In this document: one piece after another, positions 23,580 to 33,936 of the stretch
Position numbering within the stretch: the stretch's first letter is position 1
Layout: the number at the start of each line of letters is the position of its first letter
Assembly: GCA_022036555.1 (NCBI GenBank)
Contig: CM039134.1
Coordinates: 9,796,818 to 9,860,817, forward strand
DNA: 64,000 nucleotides
Direction: 5' to 3'
From: Microstegium vimineum
Lineage: Eukaryota > Streptophyta > Magnoliopsida > Poales > Poaceae
The notes under the pieces: model-generated
Database searches by the model: none
What the model was told of the DNA's origin: nothing
The model's input: the letters and a program-made list of their open reading frames with translations, nothing else
Position numbers and translations under genes: made by a program

Positions 23580-23885
23580 ACACTCTCTTCTGAAATACGG
23601 TTTTATATAGCCTACGTTCAACTCATCTAGGATATACCATGCAACCCTCTTTGGCAACCAAACATGCACATTGTCTCTCTGTCTCCCGTTGGCGCTGGGC
23701 CCACTGGCCGGGCCAAAGGAGACATGCTTACCTCATATATACTACCTGATCGGCTGATCGGGCTTTCTTCAAAAAAAAAAAATACTATCTGATTGTACGT
23801 AAGCAATGTCGTGAGTCGTGACGACAGCTCCCATTCTCACCGAAGATCGACGCTCGTGGATCGTTTTGTGTGTGTGGCGCGGCGA
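23580..23885 (+). pseudogene. Promoter-proximal fragment of peptide gene copy B
   Basis: The stretch cccgttggcgctgg...ggagacatgcttacct and the following atcccatcctca-like and gtgtgtggcg segments match the upstream region of copy A (20230-20390). Similarity stops near 23885 where transposon-like DNA begins. The 3' half of the same duplicate appears at 42295, about 18.4 kb away. Confidence 0.5.
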
Positions 23886-24838
23886 CCCAATTTTTTACAA
23901 TTTAGTCTTTTTTTTGAAAAATATTTACGTTTGGACCCCTGGCAGAACTAATCTCGGTTTTGGACCCTGTGGTCGGCGCCATGTCTCACGGCGCCGAGGT
24001 AACGTATGTCGACGCCACACCTCACGGCGCCGAGCAATTGGACCCGAGGTTGCGCTGGAGCTGACGTGGCAGGAGGCTCGGCGCCACAGGTCACGGCGCC
24101 AAGCTTTTTAGCTTATATATCAGGGTTTTTGAAATAGAACAATTACTATCGTTTCTAGTTACATTCATGGACGTTGTTGTAGTTTAGTTGATTGAGACTC
24201 TAGTTGTCAAGACCTTGAGGGCTTGTGTTCGAATCCTACAGTTGCAAATTTTTTGCAACCTTTTTTATAATTTGTTTTTTTATTTGATTCCGAAGTACAT
24301 TTTGATGTCTGATTTCCAAAATAGGACAGAGGAAGTAGGATGCCAAAAACGTTACAAAAAATATGCAAGTTTACTGGTTTGAACTCAAGACCTCAGGTCT
24401 CATCAACTAGAGCCCCAATCGGGTGAACTACAGTAGTGTCGTTGAATATCTCTATACTCCTAAAAAGAGTAAACAGGAGACGTCAACACACTTCAACGTG
24501 CCCTTCCTCACGAACGTCTCCCGCTCTGCCGAACGGCGCCGACAGGTGGGCCCTACGCGCTCACATCTGACCCGGAAGGCCGAAACGCCCCGCCGCAGGT
24601 TGTCGCTCTCCACCGGACCCGCTCCGTCGCAGCTCATGACGACTACCCCTCCGGCTCCGGATGCCGCCGTCCTCCACCAGACAAGCCTCAACGCCGGCGC
24701 GAGCAAGCTGCGAGGACGGCGCTGGCCGCTGGGAGCTACTGCGGCGGCGCTAGCTGCAACGCGGTGCGAGCCCGACAAGCGGCGGCGCGGGGTGAGCTGG
24801 GACAACGAGCGCACGGGGCCGACCTAGCGACCTGCGGG
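23886..24838. repeat. Repetitive DNA with GGCGCC palindromes and inverted tRNA-like pair
   Basis: 23960-24110 repeats CACGGCGCCGAG-type palindromes. 24180-24245 (+) and 24370-24425 (-) carry related tRNA-like blocks in inverted orientation (ctagttg..aagacctt..tgttcgaatcc and its inverted partner with gagttcaaacc). 24500-24838 is GC-rich with open frames but no recognised protein. These are probably parts of one or more DNA elements inserted into peptide copy B. Confidence 0.4.
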
Positions 24839-26001
24839 CAGGGGTGGGCCCACCATGATTCAATGGTATTCAGTTGAATACCCAAATTTTTTGACCAAAA
24901 ATTTTATACATATAGTACATATACAAGTTATTATTTGAAAAAACAAAAATACAAGTCATTTTGAATACCTGTACAGACAAATAGGTCTAATTTGCACTCG
25001 TTTTTCTCTCTCACCGATGGCCCAACGACGTTGAGCGGCCCAACGGCCCAAAATCGGCCTCCTTTCGTTGTCTCGCGCTCCTCCCACGCAAGGTCTCATC
25101 GCACGCACGCGGCCACCGCTTTCTCCGGTTCCCCAAATTCCCAATCCTGACGAAGTGACAAACCCTAGCTGGCTCTAGCACCTAGCAGGCCAGGCGAGTG
25201 GCGGCGGTCGACGGACAAGAGGCCGAGCGGCGAACAGCGAGCGCTACACCGGCACGCCGCTACGTGCCTACGTCTGCAACAAAGCCGCAGCGGCGCAGCC
25301 GGCAGGGGCGCGACACCACGCAACGGCGCAGCAGGCCAGCAGCAAGGGCAGCCACGAAGTGACGAAGGCCACAGGGCACAGGCAACCAGCGGCCAGCGGC
25401 AGGGGCGCACACACTAGCAACTAGCAAGCAAGCAGGCACAAGCAGAAGTAGTGAACTAGTGTCTACTGAAATCTGAACTACGTGTAAGTTGAATTCAGAC
25501 ATCCAATCTTTCCAAATGCTAAATTCCTGTTCAATTGGTTATTTCTTAGAAGGGTCTTAGCCTCTTATGGATAGCAATCTATCCCTAAATTACTTAGTCT
25601 AGTCTCTTGATTTAATTTTAGGAGTATGAAGAGGAAAAATAGTAATACCACAGATCTGAGGAGTTTCTTGCAACGAGCTGCTGCAAAGAAAAAACATCCA
25701 CAAGTTGAGGTTGAACAAGAGATAGGAAGAGGTACTGACTCTACTAATCAGAGTTGTATGCAACTGGTTGTTTTTGAAGGACAGACTGATGGCAGTGGTC
25801 CAAGCACAATTTCAGCACAACAAGAAACAGTGGGAATTGAGGTTGAGCATACAGTAATAGAAGAGGATGAAGCTATACCTGTAGATGAACCATATTCTAG
25901 TGAGGAAGACAATGATGACATGTATAAAATTGAGCATGATCCTGGACTGAGGGTTCCTATCTCAAGCTATGATGTGAATGATCAAGATTCAGTTAGAAGA
26001 G
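24839..26001 (+). mobile_element. hAT element (DUF4371/TTF-type transposase), left 5' half
   Basis: Starts with CAGGGGTGGGCCCACC, a hAT-like terminus. A leader is followed by an ORF from 25626 that begins MKRKNSNTTDLRSFLQRAAAKKK, the N-terminus seen in plant zinc-finger MYM/TTF-type, DUF4371-containing hAT proteins, with an acidic region (VIEEDEAIPVDEPYSSEEDNDD). The reading frame is cut at 26002 by the 3' LTR of element 2. The sequence is nearly identical to the reverse complement of 42294-41367, with only a few differences noticed in about 900 bp. Confidence 0.75.
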
Positions 26002-27227
26002 TGTCGGTGTTATGACCCGGGGGTCAAGACCACCAACGAGTAAATTTGTATATCGCGTGCTCCCTCTCTCATACGTGATGCAAGATGGACACAAGGTTTA
26101 TCCTGGTTCGGGCAAAGAAGGCCCTACGTCCAGCGGGGGAGGATGACTTGTATTATCTCGAACCTAAAACGTGCTCGTACAGGGGGGGTACAAGCTGTGT
26201 TACACGGGGTTGCTCAGAGTGAGCTGCGGTCTAAGGCTAGCGGGTTTTCCCTAGGCTGCGGGTTTGCCACCCGAGGGGTCGATCGAGTGGCGGGGTGTGT
26301 ATGCGTGGAGTGTGAGAGTCTGAACTCAAGTCTCGGAGATTTCAGGATCCAGCCGTTTATTCTACCTCGGTGTCCCCTTTTATAGACCAAGGGGAGGTCC
26401 GAGGGTACAGGACCCTAACTGTGGCAGTATGGGTGGCGTGTTCTCGGCACAGTGTTGGCGAAGGGACAACATTCACTGTGCTGGCATGGTCTTCCCGTCC
26501 TTCTGGAGTCCCCGGTCGTGGTGGCAGTAGAAGTCGCCGCGGCACAGCGCCCGCAGACGGGCACGAATCCCACGGCTGAAGCGGGACGGGGCGGATGGGA
26601 CGGACCCCATACTGGAGTTGTTGGAGAAAGGGGTCGAGCCCCGCGTGGCTCTATCGCATTCCTGAAGTCGTCGTCGAGGGCCGCATTGTTCACTTTCCGA
26701 GGGGTACTGCTGGAGTCCGTACTCGCGTAGTGGCGACAGTGGCGGCACAGTTGACAGGAATCGGGGACTTGACGGGGAGTTGGCGGATTTGACAGCGGAC
26801 GCGGGCGCCCATGTCGTTAGGTGGTTTCGCTTTAACCCATGCCGGGAGCAGTTGGGTTAATCGAGCCCCTCGTCCGGGGGTCGTCCGTTCGACCCCTGGT
26901 TCGTCGCTCATCGTCGAGGTAGGGTCGGAGCAGAGACGGGGTCGGAGAGGTCGAGGTAGAGGCCGGGGGGTCGTTCGCTCGCCCCCTCGGTCCGTCATTT
27001 ATCGTCGAGGTAGGAGCCGGGGGGTCGTTCGCTCGCCCCTCGGTCCGTCATTCGGCGTCGAGGTGGGCCGGCCTGTGACTTGTCGCCACAGCTGGTGTAG
27101 AGGGGGCCTTCGAGCGATGGGTCATGCCTTCCTGAGTAGTGGGCTGGTCCCTGCCTTAAAAATAGTTGCTATGTTTAGCGTTAATTTAACGAAGGGTTTA
27201 GGGTACCCCTTACCTTCATACCCGACA
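26002..27227 (-). repeat. 3' LTR of element 2, 1226 bp
   Basis: The plus strand starts TGTCGGTGTTATGACCC and ends CATACCCGACA. Its first 318 bp recur at 40445-40763. It holds a TATA box (minus strand CTATAAAAGGGG at about 26370-26383). At 26870-27062 there are tandem units of roughly 50-65 bp around GGGGGGTCGTTCGCTCGCCC and CGTCGAGGTAGG. Confidence 0.85.
26370..26383 (-). promoter_or_regulatory. TATA box of element 2 LTR
   Basis: The minus strand reads CTATAAAAGGGGAC in the middle of the LTR, in the position expected for the U3/R border. The corresponding part of the 5' LTR has been lost, so this promoter now survives only in the 3' LTR. Confidence 0.55.
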
Positions 27228-27438
27228 GTAGCCCCCGAGGCCCCAGAGGAGTGATTTAGAACTCCTCTGGGGGCTATGATACACGTTTTCTCGGAGGGGG
27301 TAAGGATTACCCGGAGGTTTTGTCCCTGGCCTGCAGGGTTAGTGAGAGGTTCGATTCTCCGTGGGGTGCGCGCGAGCGCACCCCGCGGGGGTAGCCCCCG
27401 AGGCCCCAGAGGAGTGATTAAGAACTCCTCTGGGGGCT
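27228..27438. repeat. Polypurine tract and duplicated hairpin segment
   Basis: On the minus strand GGGGCCTCGGGGGCTAC stands directly before the 3' LTR start TGTCGGG, the position of a polypurine tract. The 48-bp segment 27228-27275 is repeated almost exactly at 27391-27438. Each copy contains an inverted repeat (CCAGAGGAGT / ACTCCTCTGG with an 8-bp loop). Confidence 0.7.
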
Positions 27439-27535
27439 ATAATATGTTGTATCGAGGGGTTTTTTAAGGATACCTGGAGGCGTGGCACCCTGTCGAGGGG
27501 TCGATTCCATTCCTTTCCCTGAAAAGAGAAGTGTT

Positions 27536-28710
27536 CGAGGGCGGCTGTCGAACCCTATCGAGGGCCAACCTTCGCTCCCTCGACCACAACTGGAGTCAGA
27601 GTGTCCCGCCCGAGAGGTCGACTCTGTCTGCCAGGTCACGAGTTTTTCGACCCTCTTTCGTCGAGGGGTGCCGTGCGTAGTCGGGCCCTCGAGCCCTCGA
27701 ATGGCTAGGCCTTCACTACCTCATAGCGTCCTTCCCACGGATCCTTGCGTTCGGATTGTGGGGTGAAGAGCATCGTGCTATCCTCGTTAGGACGAGCCCG
27801 AAGTCCTCGGTGAGCTGTTCTTGGGCATGAGTCCATTACAAATGGTGCCCAGTACGGGTAAAAATCCGAGTGAGAACACGTGCCCCATTCGATAGGGGTC
27901 GACTAGTGGCCCGGAGGCGTTCTCATTTTTAAGTAAGCCGTACAGCTTACTAAGTACGACCATGTGGATTACCAAGGTGCCAACCCCATTCGATAGGAGT
28001 TAGTGGCTCGATGCCCCCAGCGGAGGGATCCTTAGGTATTCCTAGGTTATGCCTCGGATATGTCCCAGGGAGCCTCGAGAGTTCGTTCTCGAGCTAGGGG
28101 CACGCGCCTGGCCTCCCCGGGACATCCCTGACTCGCGCTTTCAAGGGCGGCTGTTGAACTCCGTTCGTGGAGCCAGCCTTCGCTTCCTCAAGATTTGGGG
28201 GTGGACCGGAGTCCGTTAACCATGGGTCCTTCCTGACCTCAGGTACTCGAGGGCGGCTGTCGAACCCTATGTAAGGGCCAGCCTTCGCTCCCTCAAGATT
28301 TGATGGATGGTTCGTCATCCAACGCTATCCTCAGGAGGAGGAGTCCTGCCTTGTGGAACGCCGAGGGGGAAGAATAGGTAATTATATTGAACTTGGGGAC
28401 ATACCTGTGTTCTTTGCCCCTCGGGCTGGAGCGCTCGAGGGAGGCTGTCGAACCCCATGAAGGGGCCAACCTTTGTCCCTTCGAGGCTGGGGAGTGGACC
28501 GGAGTCGACGACTCGAGGTCTACTCCGACCTCGGGTACTCGAGGGGGGCTATCGAGCCCGTTCGTGAGCCGGCCCTTGTCCCCTCGAGATTTTGGGGGCG
28601 GACCGAAGTCCTAACCCGAGGTCATTTCTGCCCTCGGGTACTCGAGGGTAGCTGTCGAACCCTCTTTCGAGGGCCAGCTCTCACTGCCTCAAGATTCCTT
28701 ACCTCCGAAG
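27536..28710. repeat. Six dispersed modules of GGCTGTCGAACCC type
   Basis: Modules built as (T)CGAGGG(C)GGCTGTCGAACCC ... GGGCCAGCCTTCGCTCCCTC recur near 27540, 28145, 28250, 28440, 28545 and 28645, spaced about 100-200 bp in the last five. They occupy the DNA upstream of the antisense gene promoter at 28911 and may be its regulatory region. TCGA occurs in nearly every module. Confidence 0.7.
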
Positions 28711-28910
28711 ATAACGCTTCCGGCCGCGCGCCTTTTTAGGCGAGGTCCGTTCGGCGCAACAGTGGTGGTTGCAGGGCGGAGTGCGGCGCGGAGCTGGACG
28801 ATGGGACGGAACGCCTTATCCAGGGGGAATACGAGAAAGGGGAGTACAGGCGCATTAAATGCAAAGATTCTCTTGCCTGTTTCGCCAGATTCGTCCGTTG
28901 GCCTCCCGCG

Positions 28911-28918
28911 TATAAGTA
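28911..28918 (+). promoter_or_regulatory. TATA-like box of the antisense gene of element 2
   Basis: TATAAGTA in the context cccgcgtataagtagcgaagg, about 200 bp before the ATG at 29121 and followed by a pyrimidine-rich leader. It suggests the antisense gene has a promoter separate from the LTRs. Confidence 0.5.
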
Positions 28919-29120
28919 GCGAAGGTGAGGAGGCGGGTGTTCTTTCCGCACACTTGCCTTCCTTGCCTCCTCGCCTTCGTCTTCCCTGCCTCCTTCTCCC
29001 CGCCATTGCCTTAGGCGTCCCGCGAGCCGGAACTCTGCGCAAGCGAGAGAGAGAAAGAGAAGGGAGATAGGGAACGTACCTTGCGCCCCTGAGCCCGAGC
29101 GCACCATCATCCTCGATCCC

Positions 29121-32100
29121 ATGGACAAGTTTAGCCTCGTCGGCCCCGATGACTGGCCCGCGTCCTCGGTGACCGCCTCGCGCCTGATGGGCTTGGTGGA
29201 GAGCGGCCTCCTCCGGCCTGTCACCTCGGCGGAGCGACCGGAGTGGGTGCTGCCATCGCCGGACCATGCCGAGCCCAACCCGCCGGAGGGGTACGTAGTG
29301 AGCTTCGAGATCTTCTACCGGGCGGGACTAGGCGCCCCTCCTAGCCGCTTTCTGCGCACTTCTCCATCACTACGGCGTGGAGCTCCAACACCTGACCCCC
29401 AATGGCGTCTGCCAGGCGGCGGTCTTCGCCGCGGTGTGCGAAGGATACCTCGGGATGGAGCCCCACTGGGAACTGTGGTTTCACCTCTTCAAGGCAAACA
29501 TCTTCCACGCATCGGTCGACAAGGGTACCCGCAGGATGGTCAGGGCCGGGTGCTGCTGCATCTCCGTCAGGCGGCCGGAGTGCTGGATCCCGGGGAAGCT
29601 GTCGTCGAGCCACTCCGGATGGCACTCCGTGTGGTTCTACCTGAGGAACGATGACGACCTGCTCCCGGCGTACACCGGGAGGATGATCGACGCGCAACCA
29701 GACTGCTGGGGGTACGGCGTCCCGACGAACAAGCAGCAGCGCATCAGCAACCTGCTGGACGCGCTCAGGCGTCTGAAGGAGGGACTCACGGCGGAGATCG
29801 CCGCATCGGCATTCCACCGGCGGTGGGTCGTGCCACTGATGGCTCGACCCCTCCGCATCGACAAGATGGTTCCGGGGGTCGACCTCTCGGGCTGTCGCCT
29901 AGGCGAGGACGAACTGACCCCGGATAGGGTGGTCCGCCGCGTCCACTGCTTCTTCGCGGGCTCGTTCACTGTCAAGAACGTTGCGAAGATCCCGATGAAA
30001 CCGGACGAGGGCTTCTTCGAGCTGGTAAGGTCCTCTCCTCTTGTTAGAGTCCTCGTGTTCGCCTTTTCCGTCTCTTTTGCCTGCGTTCTGACTGCCTCGC
30101 GTTCCGCAAGGGAACGTCTCCTTCCGGCCCTCGCCCTCGCCGGTGAAGGAGGACCAGGCCGGGAAGCAGGCGAGGCGCCTCCAGGCGGAGAAGCAGAAGG
30201 CGGACAAGGACAAAGCCAAGGAGGCCACGGCTAAGAGGGCCCGGGAGAAAGAGGCGAGGGAGCAGCGCCGGGCTCGACAGAGGCGGGAGGGCCTCCCTGA
30301 GGAGTTGTCGCGCTCGGAAGAGGAGGACGAGGAGGAGGAGGAGGACGAGGAGGTGAACTGGAGCGAGGAGGAACAGACGGCGCCTGAACAGGCGGCCGTC
30401 GGAACCGGAGGAGGGGAGGGGTCGACCTCGAGGTCGGCCACTACCGTCGAGGCTGAGCCGCGGGGGGAGCGCCCCGTGGCTTCTCGGGAAGAAGTGCCGC
30501 GGCAGATGCGCGGGCAGTCATCGCGATCCCCGTCGGGGGGTCGATCGAGCGAGCCCTCGGCGCCTGCCGCGTCGAGCGCACGGGCGTCGGGCCCGTCGGC
30601 GCAAGAGGAGACCAGCAAGGGGACGACAGTGGCGCCGTCGGCCCCTGCCCAGGAGACGGTGCCGAGGGCCGCCTCGACCCCCGCCCCCCGGGCGGTGGTG
30701 TTCAAGAGTTCGACCAGCCCGACGGTCGCCGGGCAGAAACGCCGGGTCCCGAGTGGGTAAGTCGCCTTCGAGGGTGTTGTTCGTATTTTTCTCTTTGTTG
30801 ATAATGACCTGTGCTCATCGTCGCGCACGGGTTTCTTTCTCAGGTCGAAGCGCCCGCAGGGAGACGCGTCCTTCGCCCCCGCCAAGAAATTGAAGGTGGG
30901 GGCTGTCGTCGGGGCGGCCGCCGAGGCCGGTCCCGTTGCTCCGCCCCCTTTGACGCTCACCCCCGAGGCAGCACGGGCAGCCAAGGCCCGGGAGGCGATG
31001 GAGCGAGGACGGCGCAGGGTGCCTTGGCATCTGCCCCACTGGCGCGAGGGCACGACTTCCACCGCGTCTGAGGGCCCTTCGACGACGTCGGAGCTCGAGG
31101 CAGGGGGTCGGGTCGAGCGGCCCGAGGTGATGCCCGCGCTGGCGCTGGGCGGGATGTTGATGGAGTCCACCCCCGACGAAGTGGACGAGATGGTGGCTGA
31201 GTTGGTGGGCTCGGCGGAGACGACCACCGTCGCGGTCCCTCGGGCGGAACCGGAGGTGGCTCGGCCTCCCCTTGAGGCTGGGGGGCCGTCGTCTCGAGGT
31301 AAGTTGTGCTCCGACTTACCCGAGCCGTAGCGGGTCTGTGATGCCAAGTACTGATTTCTTCACGTCTTTCCACGCGTAGGGTCGTTTCGCTGGCCGGGAC
31401 TCCCTCTGGCCGGGGGAGATGGGTCGGCGGAGCCGTCGACATCCTCGCGGGGGGTCCAAGAGAGGATCGCCCTCCGTAGCGCATTCTGGGGGCAGGAGGT
31501 CCTGGAGCTGGCCGACCCTCGCGACCCCGGGCGAACTCTCCTCGAGCTCGATGACCAGGCTGAGCTCCACATGTGGGAGTACCTGGAGGAGTATCGGGCC
31601 TGGTTCGAACACTCGGTGCGCCGCGCCGTGGAGGTTGCCGCCGTGGACATATGTCGGGGTATAGAGGTGGGTCTCGTCTTCCCTCGGATTTTTCTTGGGT
31701 TGCCTGACTGTTCCTTTCTAACGATCTTCATTTTTACCCTCGTCAGGAACTGCGGACGAGGTCGTATGAGAAGTCCCAGTTTATCCTCCGATCGCACGAG
31801 CAACTCCCGGCCCTTCGCGCCTCGCTGGATAGGGCGGAGGGCGAGGTCGCCCGGGCGAGAGCCAAGACGGCGGCCGTTCGGGCGGATGCCGAGTCGAAGG
31901 TTGCCCACACGAGGGCCGGCTTCGAGGCCATACAGAAGGACGCCTGGGCGGCCTTGCAGACAACGCAGTCGAGGCTCGACATCGCCCTCCAGTCGACCAT
32001 CACGGTTGGGCGGGAACGGGACGCTGCCCTCGAAGCCAAGCGCAAGGCCGAGGAGGAGGCCGCCCGGCTGAAGGAGGAGCTGGCCCGGGCGATCGAGGGC

Positions 32101-32904
32101 ATCCGAGGGCTCCGGGGAGACCTCGACGCCGTCTCCCGCGAGCGCGACACACTGGCCGCCTTGGAGGAGAAGGCTCGGACCCGCGTGACCTTCCTGGGCG
32201 CGGTGGCGATGAACCAGAAGAGGGCCCTCGATGACGCAGGTAAAACCATCGAGGGCCTCGAGGCCAAGGTCAGGGGTCAGGCCTCCGATCTTGTCGATGT
32301 CTGCCGCCAGCTCAAGGAGACCGAGCAGGCCTACGCCACCCTGGACGCGCATGCCCAAGGTGAGTGTTTCGAGGGTGTTGCAGAATCTGTCTCGCCTCGA
32401 CCCTCTTCCTGCTCCTTTGGGTTTTGACCGTGTTGTGTACTTGTTTTGGCAGAGCTTGCAATGGATAAGGCCCGCGCCCACGAGGACCTGAACAATCTTC
32501 AGGGCCTCCTCAGGACCGAGGCGAACCTCAACGCGAGGCTCGCAGACGTCATCAACACCTTCTGCGACGACCTCTCGGTCAAGCCGGAGCTGGAGGTCGA
32601 GGGTGACGCTCGAGGGGACTCCCTGCTGCGCCGCTTCTACTCCATGACGCAGGAGGTGACGGAGCACGTCCGTGCCGCCCTGCATGTGGGCATGAAGCAG
32701 GCCCTCGCGGTCGTCAACTCGGTCTACAATGTGGACCTCAACCTCGTTGTCGACGGGTTTGCCACTGACCCGAGGCTGGCCGAGGAAGAGAACGACGCGA
32801 GGTGCCAGGAGTTGATGGATCTCGCGGAGGTGCCCGGAGGCGAGCTGGCGAAGCTCTTCGAGCCCGAGGTGATCCCCTCGGTGGACGGAGATGGCGTCAA
32901 GTAG
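29121..32904 (+). CDS. Antisense accessory gene of element 2 (putative gypsy-type transposon protein, 6 exons)
   Basis: Exons with GT-AG borders: 29121-30024, 30111-30756, 30844-31298, 31380-31666, 31747-32359, 32453-32904; five introns of about 80-95 bp. The N-terminal domain (residues 1-300, WVLPSPDHAEPNPPEGYVVSFEIF...LTPNGVCQAAVFAAVCEGYLG...WFHLFKA) is the PF04195-type domain of putative gypsy-type transposon proteins. A Lys/Glu-rich then Ser/Pro-rich disordered middle and a long coiled coil in exon 5 (LEEKARTRV, KRKAEEEAARLKEEL) follow, with a helical C-terminus. A one-base loss near 29357 shifts the frame after SRFLR, and exon 1/2 phases do not join cleanly, so this copy is probably inactive. 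It lies antisense to gag-pol, between integrase and 3' LTR. Role unknown. Confidence 0.75.
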
Positions 32905-33154
32905 CCCTCGGAAGGTGTCGATGAGCTTTTGCAGACTTTTCACCTTCCGATGTGGCCAACGGGTGATGCCCAACTTCCTGCATTACTTCTTGAGGACGGC
33001 GACCCCCTCGATGAGTAGTCCCGGGCCTGCGAGCCATATCTGGACAGGAAGGTCCATGTAATAGTTAGGCTTTTTGTATTGATACAATGCCGAGCCCCCG
33101 AGGGCTTCTTGTGTATAATGCATTTTGATCGAGATGCACATAGTTATTTTTGTT

Positions 33155-33842
33155 TTTCGAGCTCTCCCTGCTTTTCTTTGCCTAAGTCGACGCTTACGGA
33201 CTTAAGTGTTCGACGCACGCTCGCATCCCTGGAAGGGGGGGGAGCGAGCGGGAATACCGTAGCCCTGGGGCGTAGGTGAGTCCCTGGCTTGACGACACCC
33301 GCGACCCTTAGGGAGTTCGAGGCGCCTTTACTTAGTCACGAAGCGTACTCGAGGGAAAGAACGAGAGGGAGAGCCGAGTTTCAAAAAACGTTCGAGTTTT
33401 TCGGGGACTTAGGAGGGGGGTGCCCCCCTGTTAGCCCCTGAGGGAGGCTGGACTTTGCTGAGGCAAAGTCGAGGCTACCTTAGTGCTGTAGACGGGTGCG
33501 TCTCGTTATTTCTACTTCTCGAGCTCTCTCTGCTTTTCTTTGCCTGAGTCGACGCTTGTGAACTAAGTGTTCGACGCACGCTCGTATCCCTAGAAGGGGG
33601 GTGGCGAGCGGGGATACCGTAGCCCTGGGGCGTAGGTGAGTCCCTGGCTCGACGACACCCTCGACCCTTAAGGAGTTGGAGGCGCCTTTACTTAGTTATG
33701 AAGTGTACTCGAGGGAAAGAACGAGAGGGAGAGTCGAGTTTCGAAAAACGTTCGAGTTTTTCGGGGACTTAGGAGGGGGGCGCCCCCCCTGTCAGCCCCC
33801 GAGGGGAGCTCGACTTTTGCCGGGGCAAAGTCGAGGCTACCT
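33155..33842. repeat. Tandem duplication with 362-bp period in element 2 spacer
   Basis: Two copies of a segment that begins cgagctct(c/c)cctgcttttctttgcct (33158 and 33520) and ends in gggggcttagccc-type DNA, with near-identical blocks such as gtagccctggggcgtaggtg and cgagtttttcggggacttagg. They lie between the antisense gene and the integrase stop and are non-coding. Confidence 0.85.
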
Positions 33843-33936
33843 TTGAGCTACGAACGAATGTGAAATGTGTTTCGAGAACATTTTATTCATTCGAAGATTT
33901 GTACATAAATGCAAAAATGTACAAGGCCCTGAGGCC

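Noticed and set aside
31360..32973. 537-codon minus-strand frame opposite the antisense gene of element 2
   Set aside because: It overlaps plus-strand exons with correct splice sites and codon signal. The minus frame has no recognisable family.
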